From assembly GCA_027307045.1 (NCBI GenBank), contig DAHUXR010000005.1, positions 18,293-82,292 on the forward strand: a DNA stretch of 64,000 nt, written 5' to 3'. Source of the stretch: Acidobacteriaceae bacterium. GTDB lineage: Bacteria; Acidobacteriota; Terriglobia; Terriglobales; Acidobacteriaceae. Shown in pieces: positions 57,479 through 64,000 of this stretch; the stretch's first letter is position 1, and every line of letters begins with the position of its first letter. The position numbers were made by a program, and so were the translations under genes. Under the pieces are notes generated by a model, which was given only the letters and a program-made list of their open reading frames with translations, searched no databases and was not told the origin of the DNA.

Positions 57479-58288
57479 CTAGAAAGCTGACTTCAATCCG
57501 GCTACTCCCAGGATCGCCAGTCCGTAGACAACGAAAGTAGCAGCGATGGCTGTTGATGGACGAAGCTTGCCTTTTTCCGAATTCAGGGCGAACCCTAGCC
57601 CAATCAGCACGACGATCCAAAGCCGGAAGACGTCAAGCCCTGAAGCCAGGTTATATAGGAATTTGTGTGCTTCCGGATCCATGAAGAATCCCGGGTTGGT
57701 CGCCATGGGATTGCCAGTAATGTCGATGCTGTCTGGATCGCTGCTCAACCATATACTTCCCGCCAATAGTAAAGACGCGACCACCGTGGGCAGCGTGGCG
57801 TAAAACATGACGGCGAGGCTTCGTTGAAAAGAAACTCCAGCCGCGAAGCCGAAATTGAATACTCCCATCATTATCGCGGCTACCACTAATACGATAATTA
57901 GGTTGATGATCGGGCTAAAATAAAAGGATATTTTGGTGAAAGCTGCCCGCTTCTGGAGCTGTTGCTGCTGCTGTTCGGGAGAAAGCTGTTCGAATTGCTG
58001 CTGAACAAACTTCACCTTGTCGACCTGCTGACGGGCCAATTTCACCATGTCAATTTTTTGGTTCGCCACAACGCCAAAGAGTACGCCAAATATTGAAGCT
58101 ACCAGCCACGGTACCCACCAGCTTGGATTACGCCCCAAGTCCAAAAAAGTCTTCGAGGGAGAGATAAAAACGTTTACCAGGCGCTGCGGTTCCGAGAGGC
58201 CGGGACCAGTCGGTTCAGGAGTGACAGGTGAGGAAGCGACTGGATACATCGGCGGCGGTGGCGGAGTTGGACCAGTTGGAGAGCTCAT
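57479..58288 (-). CDS. YIP1-family multi-pass membrane protein
   Basis: 269 residues. A proline-rich N-terminus (PTGPTPPPPPMYPV) precedes a Yip1 domain: RLVNVFISPSKTFLDLGRNP then helix SWWVPWLVASIFGVLFGVV, a Gln-rich charged segment (FEQLSPEQQQQQLQKRA), and four further helices. YIP1 proteins in bacteria have no settled role. It is 62 nt downstream of thiL on the same strand and may be co-transcribed. Confidence 0.85.
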   Translation of the reverse strand: MSSPTGPTPPPPPMYPVASSPVTPEPTGPGLSEPQRLVNVFISPSKTFLDLGRNPSWWVPWLVASIFGVLFGVVANQKIDMVKLARQQVDKVKFVQQQFEQLSPEQQQQQLQKRAAFTKISFYFSPIINLIIVLVVAAIMMGVFNFGFAAGVSFQRSLAVMFYATLPTVVASLLLAGSIWLSSDPDSIDITGNPMATNPGFFMDPEAHKFLYNLASGLDVFRLWIVVLIGLGFALNSEKGKLRPSTAIAATFVVYGLAILGVAGLKSAF

Positions 58289-58350
58289 AAACCATCCTAC
58301 GTTTCAATTTGTGGAAAGTTACCTTATCTGTATCTGTGGCCGAGAGGCGT

Positions 58351-59307
58351 TTAGCGTTGCCCCGTGAAATGTTCCCATCCGCGCTGAGGCAGCGACGTGA
58401 CTTTGCCATTGTCACCCAGAATTTGTATTGCTGAGGAGTAATCTTGGCGGTACCCGATCTCGCCGATTTCTGTGACCGTGACGCCCGCGATTCGGGCGGG
58501 GACTTTGGTTCGCTTGGGCACAGTAAAAAGAAGTTCATAGTCCTCTCCGCCGTGGAGCGCCAGCTCAAGATCGGCGTTTTTGGCGATAGGAACCTTGTTG
58601 GATACCAAAATGGCGGACATTCCACTTTCTTCACAAATATGCCGTAAATCAACGGAAATGCCATCGCTAATGTCAATCATGGCGTTTGCAAGGCGGTGTT
58701 TTCTGATAAAATCTCCCACTTCCAACCGTGGAATTGGATAAAAATGGGGGCTGGATTTAGTGGGTTTTATCGCATTTCCAGCTAAAAGGTGCTTGAGTGT
58801 CCCGGCTGATCCACCTAAAGCCCCGGTGACGTAAATGCGATCCCCGGGACTAGCCCCGGAACGAAGAATCGCCGTGCCGATAGGAACCTGACCGGTAACC
58901 ACGATATCTGCCGTGATCTGGGGGGCAGAAGAAACGTCGCCGCCGGCAAGTTGGACTCTGTAGCGTTGGGCCAAAGCCAGCAGGCCACGCAGGAACCCGT
59001 TAACCCAAGCCTGCGGTAAATCAGCGGGAAGCCCCAAAGACAAGAAGCATGCAAGTGGTTCTCCGCCCATGGCCGCAATGTCGCTCAGGCCGCGGGCGAG
59101 GCAGCGATGTCCCACGGCTGCTGCCGGGTGCCAGGCACGGCGGAAATGCACGTTTTCAACGCAAAGATCTGTGGTGACAAGCAGCTCAAAGCCGGACTTG
59201 GGGCGAAGGATGGCGCAATCATCGCCAATGCCCGTTTTCACGGCGCCGTTCATAGATGCCGATGCCATTTTCCGAATTTGCCGAATTAAACTTCTTTCTG
59301 TGATCAT
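58351..59307 (-). CDS. thiL: Thiamine-monophosphate kinase
   Basis: 318 residues. It phosphorylates thiamine monophosphate to thiamine diphosphate. Fold motifs: GIGDDCAILRP (N-terminal), DIAAMGGEPLACFLSLGLP, DISDGISVDLRHIC and GGEDYELLFTVP. All are in PurM-like ThiL positions. ATG 59307 gives MITERSLIRQIRKMA. No TPP riboswitch was recognised upstream. It stands with the YIP1 gene downstream. Confidence 0.95.
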   Translation of the reverse strand: MITERSLIRQIRKMASASMNGAVKTGIGDDCAILRPKSGFELLVTTDLCVENVHFRRAWHPAAAVGHRCLARGLSDIAAMGGEPLACFLSLGLPADLPQAWVNGFLRGLLALAQRYRVQLAGGDVSSAPQITADIVVTGQVPIGTAILRSGASPGDRIYVTGALGGSAGTLKHLLAGNAIKPTKSSPHFYPIPRLEVGDFIRKHRLANAMIDISDGISVDLRHICEESGMSAILVSNKVPIAKNADLELALHGGEDYELLFTVPKRTKVPARIAGVTVTEIGEIGYRQDYSSAIQILGDNGKVTSLPQRGWEHFTGQR

Positions 59308-59692
59308 GAGAATCCAGCAACTACATCATAACTAAAGACTTACAATGGCATTTGAGGTCGCAGCAGTTCCAGGGACAGCAACCGCATTAGGTCAAAAAAG
59401 GAAAAAAGCCTGCATGCCCATGGAACGGAAGGACATGGCCGAAACACGCTCGATTTTAGTCCTTAATCGACCTTCGTTACTCCACAAAGGCGTTCCCACA
59501 TTGACACTGCCAAAGTGGCTTGTTAAGGTAATCCAACATTTCATATTCCTTTGGCTGCGTCACCTCCGACCAGCGGCAAAGGAATTTTAACCGGTAGATG
59601 GCATGGCGAATTTTTAGCCCAAGCGATACGTACCAACCGGAACGACGCGCATGGCACTTTGAATTGGAAAATCACTAACAGGAGTAAGCATT
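59308..59692. other. Divergent spacer before M23 peptidase
   Basis: No convincing gene. TTGACA (59501-59506) with TAAGGT at 59524-59529, 17 nt apart, is a promoter candidate about 150 nt before the M23 start; AGGAG near 59682 serves the TTG. The rest shows no structure. Confidence 0.4.
59501..59529 (+). promoter_or_regulatory. Possible sigma-70 promoter for M23 peptidase
   Basis: Perfect -35 TTGACA, 17-nt spacing, but a weak -10 (TAAGGT). The 5' leader would be about 155 nt. Confidence 0.35.
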
Positions 59693-60580
59693 TTGCGTAA
59701 GCGTTTTTACATCATGTTGGTGGCAAGAAATGCGGAAGGGGAGTTATTGAAAATTCCCGTTCCAATGCATTACCTGTACGTTTTTGTGGCTGGCGCGCTG
59801 ATTGGCATGCTCACAATTACCGGCATGCTGGGCTCTTACACCCGAATGGTAGTGAAGACACAGCGTTTCAACCAGCTTCGTGACGAACAGAAAGCCCTGA
59901 AATCCCAATACTCTCAGCTTGAGCAGATTGCCCAGGAAAACGAGCTGCAGGCACAGTCCCTGAGCTCCCTGGCCGGTGAAGTTTCTTCACTCTATGGACT
60001 CAAGCCCGATCCAGCCTTTGACGATGACGATCCAGCTTCCGCATCATTGCAGCAGTTTTACGCGCTGCGGAATACGGCAATGACCGGCGCGGCATCGGTC
60101 GGCATTGGCATGGGTGATGTGCGCGACACCAGCACGCGTGATTGGATGCGCTTGGCGCAGGCGCCCACACTCTGGCCGGTCCAGGGAAGACTTACCGGAT
60201 CTTTCGGCGAGCGCATTGATCCGTTCAGCGGCGAAGGAGCGTTCCATCGCGGCGTGGACATTTCCAGCGATTACGGCACTCGCATTATCGCTCCGGCGGA
60301 TGGTATCGTCCGCTTTGCCGATTTCATGAACGGCTACGGTCGCGTGGTGATGATCGATCATGGCAATGGCGTCAGCACGCTGTACGGCCACCTTTCAGGG
60401 TTTGCGGTGAGCCCGGGACAGCTGATCCGCAGAGGCGATTCCATTGGTTACGTGGGACAAAGCGGACGCAGTACCGGCCCGCACCTGCACTATGAAGTCA
60501 GGATTTTCAATACTCCAGTGAACCCACATAAATACCTGCGTTTCAGCATCAACCAGCAAGTGGCTTCAGGAGCTATGTAA
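59693..60580 (+). CDS. Membrane-anchored M23 (LytM-type) peptidase
   Basis: 295 residues from TTG 59693, with AGGAG about eight bases upstream. A membrane anchor (YLYVFVAGALIGMLTITG, about 24-42) is followed by a coiled coil (LRDEQKALKSQYSQLEQIAQ) and the M23 domain: FHRGVDISSDYGTRIIAPAD (His, Asp ligands), HGNGVSTLYGHL and GPHLHYEVRIF (HxH). All zinc ligands seem present, so it is an active endopeptidase rather than an EnvC-like activator. It probably cuts peptidoglycan cross-links. It is followed by a strong terminator. Confidence 0.92.
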   Translation: MRKRFYIMLVARNAEGELLKIPVPMHYLYVFVAGALIGMLTITGMLGSYTRMVVKTQRFNQLRDEQKALKSQYSQLEQIAQENELQAQSLSSLAGEVSSLYGLKPDPAFDDDDPASASLQQFYALRNTAMTGAASVGIGMGDVRDTSTRDWMRLAQAPTLWPVQGRLTGSFGERIDPFSGEGAFHRGVDISSDYGTRIIAPADGIVRFADFMNGYGRVVMIDHGNGVSTLYGHLSGFAVSPGQLIRRGDSIGYVGQSGRSTGPHLHYEVRIFNTPVNPHKYLRFSINQQVASGAM

Positions 60581-60607
60581 GCTTTCGATTGAAGTTTAAC
60601 GAACTTT

Positions 60608-60636
60608 AAGGGACAGCCAAATCGGCTGTCCCTTTC
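60608..60636 (+). terminator. Rho-independent terminator after M23 peptidase
   Basis: AAGGGACAGCC (60608-60618) and GGCTGTCCCTT (60624-60634) make an 11-bp stem with a 5-nt loop, followed by TTCGCTTTCT. It may also serve the convergent minus-strand gene. Confidence 0.9.
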
Positions 60637-60676
60637 GCTTTCTCCGCGGGGTTTTCTTCGCTGAGGTCCATGTAAT

Positions 60677-61648
60677 TTAAGGCTTCGACGCCGTCGGGAT
60701 TGCTCCCTGCGACCGAGCTTCTGACCAGATCTTGTTGAGAACCGACTGCGGAATTGTCGCGGTGAACGTCGCCACATTTTCTTTTTGCGTGGCCTGCAGG
60801 CTGTCAAACGCAGCCTTGATGTCTTGATCAGGCCCCTTGGTTTTGATGAACTGTCCTATGCTCCGCACCAGCGCCAGATGAGAGTTGGCGGAGTCAACGA
60901 TCTGCCTGGCTTGAGCTTCGCTTTGAGCAATCACATCGGCGCGCACGAGCAGTGATCCGGTGTAGCGCAACGAGCCAACCGCAACGGCTTCAGCAGGAAG
61001 CGTGATGGCGAATCCGCCGGGAAGCTCGACGTTATCCGGCTTGTTGGGAATCCGGTCAATGAGCCAGGCCAGGCTGCCCAGAGGAACGTCACTGTAATGA
61101 GCCAGCAGCACAGGACCGGCGGAAGGGTTTAATGATCGATCAATGATGCCGTGCATCGGCTCGGGAGAAACCATGTTCGTGATGGCAACCTTGCCGCCAT
61201 CAAGCAGAGCGACGCGCACGGTGTGGCCCTCATGGTCGATGGAATAGATGGTGTAATTGCGGTAAGGCTCACGCGCGGAAGAAAGCAGCTGTAGATAATC
61301 GCGGAGACGATTCTGATCAAAATGGCCGGTCAGGATTTCTGATGACTCAACATCGCGGCCATCGGCTGTGTCCCGGCGAGACATGGCCACTTCATCAATG
61401 TCGCGCTCTGGCTGGATTCCAGTGTGATCGACAAAATCTTTGTAATCCCCTTGTGGCTGTACAGCGCCGGATTTATTGAGATCGAACAAATGGACAGGCT
61501 TTAAATTGGCATAGAGGATGAGGTCGCCTTCCGGCAGAAGTTGAGCAACCAAAGGAACCTGTGTACCGTGGCGATAGATAACAAAGCCCACGGCCGCGGC
61601 GGCAGCCAGTAAGATGGCCAAAATCAGCAGTTTGCGATGTTTGAGCAT
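60677..61648 (-). CDS. Hypothetical protein with N-terminal membrane anchor
   Basis: 323 residues. A single N-terminal helix (LLILAILLAAAAAVGFVIY) is followed by a large soluble domain with LLPEGDLILYANLKPVHLFD, VRVALLDGGKVAITNM and ATFTATIPQSVLNKIW. The domain looks beta-alpha mixed, with no catalytic motif recognised. It is probably periplasmic. It stands alone, with M23 convergent and the tRNA cluster beyond its start. Confidence 0.7.
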   Translation of the reverse strand: MLKHRKLLILAILLAAAAAVGFVIYRHGTQVPLVAQLLPEGDLILYANLKPVHLFDLNKSGAVQPQGDYKDFVDHTGIQPERDIDEVAMSRRDTADGRDVESSEILTGHFDQNRLRDYLQLLSSAREPYRNYTIYSIDHEGHTVRVALLDGGKVAITNMVSPEPMHGIIDRSLNPSAGPVLLAHYSDVPLGSLAWLIDRIPNKPDNVELPGGFAITLPAEAVAVGSLRYTGSLLVRADVIAQSEAQARQIVDSANSHLALVRSIGQFIKTKGPDQDIKAAFDSLQATQKENVATFTATIPQSVLNKIWSEARSQGAIPTASKP

Positions 61649-61783
61649 TGACGTGATCAGTATAGATTATTATGACTTTTTCCTGTCGCGCGGTGGCCGG
61701 AGAGCAAAGTTCTTGCTAGAATATTAATTGGAGCGGGTACCACGCAGGTTACGTTTCCCCTGACAAGGCGTTGGTTCAAGATG

Positions 61784-61812
61784 TTGCACGCGGATTGTCG
61801 CTGTGCTAACTT
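61784..61812 (+). promoter_or_regulatory. Promoter of the tRNA cluster
   Basis: TTGCAC (61784-61789), 17-nt spacer, TAACTT (61807-61812). The predicted start (about 61819) is 27 nt before the first tRNA, a suitable leader length. Confidence 0.5.
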
Positions 61813-61845
61813 ATTAACTTTGTGCCCGGTTACGGGAGGTTTTAC

Positions 61846-61921
61846 GCTGGCGTAGCTCAGCTGGTAGAGCATCTGATTTGTAATCAGAGGGTCGGGGGTT
61901 CAAGTCCCTTCGCCAGCTCCA
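61846..61921 (+). tRNA. tRNA-Thr (anticodon TGT)
   Basis: 76 nt with encoded CCA. Acceptor GCTGGCG with CGCCAGC; anticodon stem TCTGA/TCAGA around loop TTTGTAA gives TGT, reading Thr. The D arm (GCTC/GAGC) and T arm fold normally, the T stem with two G-U pairs. Confidence 0.96.
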
Positions 61922-62289
61922 GATAGCAAGACGGGATTTTTCGGAAGCGCGTAAGCTGGACGCGTTTTTCGGACACAGCAGGCACTGCGCACACATAAGT
62001 AGTTTTCTACCGGAAGGCAAACCCACGAAGACTTCCCCCAACGTCAGAAATTTTTTTTGACGGTTTTATGCGGAAGTATGTTCGCGCGTCCCTTAATCGC
62101 TTTTGTCCGCTGGAGAAAAGCGCCCGTTTGTGAGCCAGCATAAAGGCCGGGCGAGACCGTGGAGCGTTGCGGAGCCCTTGAAAAAGAGCCGGGTGAGCAT
62201 GAAGTGAGCGCCGTTTTGAGCGCGAACGGAATGCGAGGGCACAGCAGCTTTGCTGCGGAGCCCTTAGACAAGCGATGTCTCGGTTCAAC
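61922..62289. other. tRNA-cluster spacer with direct repeats and hairpins
   Basis: 368 bp, no gene. The 12-mer TGCGGAGCCCTT occurs twice (62168-62179, 62254-62265). The second copy sits in a nested hairpin, AGGGC (62236-62240)...GCCCT (62260-62264) with GCAGC/GCTGC inside. Around 62040 CGTCA...TGACG brackets an A/T run, possibly a terminator or processing signal. Confidence 0.45.
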
Positions 62290-62377
62290 GCACAGGTGAC
62301 CGAGTGGTTAATGGTAGCAGACTGTAAATCTGCCGCTCTTCGGAGCTACGGAGGTTCGAATCCTCCCCTGTGCACCA
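62290..62377 (+). tRNA. tRNA-Tyr (anticodon GTA)
   Basis: 88 nt with a long variable arm, as for class II tRNA-Tyr. Acceptor GCACAGG/CCTGTGC, discriminator A plus CCA. Anticodon stem GCAGA/TCTGC with loop CTGTAAA gives GTA. Confidence 0.96.
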
Positions 62378-62402
62378 GATTGTTTTTTAGCGCGAGTTGT
62401 AA

Positions 62403-62622
62403 ATGCAAAAGCGCAAGCGTTTTTATGTGGCACTCGCGATTTACGCGGTTCTAGCCGTGCTGGTCTGGGTAACGATGGAAGATGTCCCGTTGCCTGTTGG
62501 AAATGGCCAGGTCGGTGTTCGGTCCCTGACGTTGATTGTGCTGGCCCTGTTTGCAGTAAGGACTGTTTTGCACTTCCGGGCTGAGCAGATTCGCGACGAT
62601 CAGGACGAAGGAGAAGTTTCGA

Positions 62623-62627
<5 letters not shown>
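62403..62627 (+). CDS. Small two-helix membrane protein inside tRNA cluster
   Basis: 74 residues: basic start (MQKRKR), two hydrophobic segments (FYVALAIYAVLAVLVWV, LTLIVLALFAVRTVL), and an acidic tail (DDQDEGEVSS). The stop TGA (62625-62627) lies within the first bases of tRNA-Thr(GGT). No family is recognised. It may be translated from the tRNA precursor transcript. Confidence 0.5.
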
Positions 62628-62698
<71 letters not shown>

Positions 62699-62705
62699 GA
62701 GATCG

Positions 62706-62786
62706 AGAAAAAGTGATTTGCGAATTGTGATTGGTGATTTGAAGATCAAGAGGCAGCAATCACAAATCAACAATCACAAATCAGTG
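62706..62786. repeat. Foldback of GTGATTTG-like words between tRNAs
   Basis: Words like GTGATTTG and TTGTGATTGGTGATTT run at 62713-62741 and are mirrored by reverse-complement copies CAATCACAAATC... (62757-62783), leaving a short spacer. The two arms match imperfectly. Confidence 0.7.
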
Positions 62787-62788
62787 AG

Positions 62789-62863
62789 GCGGGAGTAACT
62801 CAGTGGTAGAGTCACAGCCTTCCAAGCTGTTGGTCGCGGGTTCGATTCCCGTCTCCCGCTCCA
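62789..62863 (+). tRNA. tRNA-Gly (anticodon TCC)
   Basis: 75 nt with encoded CCA. Acceptor GCGGGAG/CTCCCGC; anticodon stem ACAGC/GCTGT around loop CTTCCAA gives TCC. Confidence 0.96.
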
Positions 62864-62870
62864 GGAAAAA

Positions 62871-62983
62871 CAGTATTTAGTACTTGGTATTTAGTATTTA
62901 GTTTTGCTTTGGTGGGGCCAAGCGGCTTGAGGTGGCGAAGCGGATTGGGAACTTACGACTAAGTACTAAATACCAAATACTGC
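62871..62983. repeat. Foldback of GTATTTAGTA-like words after tRNA-Gly
   Basis: CAGTATTTAGTACTTGG and further TATTTAGT words (62871-62902) face CTAAGTACTAAATACCAAA (from 62960) as reverse complement, around a roughly 60-nt GC-rich centre. Same design as the foldback between the two tRNAs upstream but with different words. Confidence 0.7.
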
Positions 62984-62992
62984 AGAAAACAT

Positions 62993-63334
62993 ATGGCGTA
63001 TCAGCAGGCGCAGATAGCGGTCACGAAGACAGAAGAATTTGAGCGGCTGAAGTCAGCGCTGGATCGGGTCTTCAGCTCTGGCGCGGTAGAAAAGTTTTAC
63101 AGCAAGCTGCAAAGCCGCACGGTGTACGTGCGGGAGTTTGAAAGGATTCTTGACCAGGGAATTCTGGAATCGGTGGACAGTGGGCTGGCGAAGTCGGGAA
63201 AGTCGGCCAAGGCGTTGTACGGATCGCTCACCGTTTCTGACCAGGCGCTGATGCGCGAGTTTTATCTGGAGCGGATTGAAAAGGTGGATGCGAAAGTCCG
63301 CCAGAAGTATCAGAAAGTTTATCGGTATTACTGA
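62993..63334 (+). CDS. Hypothetical protein before tuf
   Basis: 113 residues, mainly helical and charged (VTKTEEFERLKSALDRVFSS, LMREFYLERIEKVDAKVRQK). It has no membrane helix or known motif. It is placed directly before tuf (48-nt gap) and after the tRNA cluster. Possibly a small conserved acidobacterial protein; function unknown. Confidence 0.6.
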   Translation: MAYQQAQIAVTKTEEFERLKSALDRVFSSGAVEKFYSKLQSRTVYVREFERILDQGILESVDSGLAKSGKSAKALYGSLTVSDQALMREFYLERIEKVDAKVRQKYQKVYRYY

Positions 63335-63382
63335 CGCTGCTGAAGTTTTTTGGCGACTTGAGCGAGCGTTTGAGGAGAAGCA

Positions 63383-64000
63383 ATGGCAAAAGAAAAATTT
63401 GATCGCAGCAAACCGCACGTAAACGTGGGCACGATTGGTCACATTGATCACGGGAAGACGACGTTGACGGCGGCGATCACCAAGGTGTTGTCGAAGCACA
63501 ATCCGAAGATTAAGTTTCGCGATTTTGCCTCGATTGATAACGCTCCGGAAGAGCGCGAGCGCGGCATTACCATCGCCACGGCGCACGTGGAATATGAGAC
63601 AGCCAATCGTCACTATGCCCACGTCGATTGCCCGGGCCACGCCGACTACATCAAGAACATGATTACCGGCGCAGCCCAGATGGATGGCGCAATTCTGGTG
63701 GTTGCAGCCACAGACGGTCCGATGCCGCAGACGCGTGAACACGTTCTGCTGGCCCGCCAGGTCGGTGTGCCGTGCATCGTGGTGGCATTGAACAAGTGCG
63801 ATGCCGTAGATGATGCTGAACTGCTGGACCTCGTTGAACTCGAAGTTCGCGAACTGCTGAAGAGCTACAAATTCCCCGGCGACGATGTTCCGGTGGTCCG
63901 TCTTTCGGCATTGAACGCGCTGAACGGCGATCCCAAGTGGGAAAAGCAGATTGACGAGCTGATGGCTGCCGTTGACAAGTACGTTCCGCTGCCGGCGCGC
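63383..64000 (+). CDS. tuf: Elongation factor Tu, N-terminal part (truncated by window end)
   Basis: 206 codons are visible before the window ends. ATG 63383 has GAGGAG upstream. GTP-binding motifs: [14 protein letters not shown] (G1), [10 protein letters not shown] (G2), [15 protein letters not shown] (G3), and NKCDAVDD (G4). EF-Tu delivers aminoacyl-tRNA to the ribosome. Position after a Thr-Tyr-Thr-Gly tRNA set matches the tufB arrangement of E. coli. Confidence 0.98.
   Translation, partial: MAKEKFDRSKPHVNVGTIGHIDHGKTTLTAAITKVLSKHNPKIKFRDFASIDNAPEERERGITIATAHVEYETANRHYAHVDCPGHADYIKNMITGAAQMDGAILVVAATDGPMPQTREHVLLARQVGVPCIVVALNKCDAVDDAELLDLVELEVRELLKSYKFPGDDVPVVRLSALNALNGDPKWEKQIDELMAAVDKYVPLPAR

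Noticed and set aside
59345..59590. 81-codon plus-strand frame before the M23 gene
   Set aside because: Low complexity of codon use, no signal and no motif; the promoter-like element lies inside it.
58351..59692. TPP riboswitch near thiL
   Set aside because: No THI-box-like segment was recognised in the upstream spacer.

Overview
The window looks like a chromosomal segment around the replication origin of an Acidobacteriota member, probably Terriglobia / 'Koribacter'-like. This is inferred from gene content and protein style: long GyrB, secreted DUF885, M28 and amidohydrolase hydrolases, a DUF3857-transglutaminase-TPR protein, a CNB-DUF1003 fusion, and many moderately GC-rich hypotheticals typical of that phylum. 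There is no 16S rRNA, so the placement is inference. Nothing suggests a prophage, plasmid, transposase or CRISPR array; the region is mostly core chromosome.

Layout. 1-1.2 kb: end of parA and complete parB (segregation). 1.2-10.7 kb: mostly minus-strand metabolic and envelope genes (FAH-family hydrolase, HtrA-coaE-folD run, galU, secreted DUF885 and amidohydrolase), with a tiny Trm112-type zinc protein on plus. 10.8-13.1 kb: divergent ArsR regulator / DHA2 efflux pump pair with two look-alike operators between them. 13.1-23.6 kb: HTH protein, gyrA, envelope proteins, a CPBP protease, a neprosin-like secreted protein and gyrB. 24.2-29 kb: a short secreted peptide, a membrane protein, dnaN and dnaA. 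29-35 kb: rpmH-rnpA-yidD-(small ORF)-yidC-jag, CNB-DUF1003, mnmE. The switch from minus (gyrA, gyrB, dnaN, dnaA) to plus (rpmH onward) marks the 28.45-29.01 kb dnaA-rpmH gap as the likeliest origin, with the dnaA-dnaN gap as a second candidate.

35-44.6 kb: FtsX-type permease, cysteine-protease-like protein, ruvA, M28 peptidase, a repeat-rich 0.7 kb gap, a nitroreductase-marR operon behind a perfect tandem operator, and a secreted phosphoesterase. 44.8-53 kb: a plus-strand run of PcrA-type helicase, a 50-residue basic protein, an APC permease that appears to start at CTG, a nucleoside-type deaminase, an Asp/Glu racemase-fold protein and an amidohydrolase; the permease, deaminase and racemase genes overlap by 1-4 nt and are probably co-translated. 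53-61.6 kb: DUF3857-transglutaminase-TPR, radical SAM, YIP1, thiL, M23 peptidase and a hypothetical. 61.8-64 kb: a Thr(TGT)-Tyr-Thr(GGT)-Gly tRNA cluster with a small ORF inside, then tuf (truncated by the window end), an ancient arrangement shared with E. coli thrU-tyrU-glyT-thrT-tufB.

The least ordinary signals are non-coding. Several intergenic foldbacks are built from quasi-repeated 7-9 nt words (16.53, 62.7, 62.9 kb), with related word repeats at 40.7 and 44.75 kb. There is a 150-bp MITE-like inverted repeat upstream of mnmE, a perfect double MarR operator, and palindromes and 9-mer repeats around dnaA. No clearly new multi-gene system was found.
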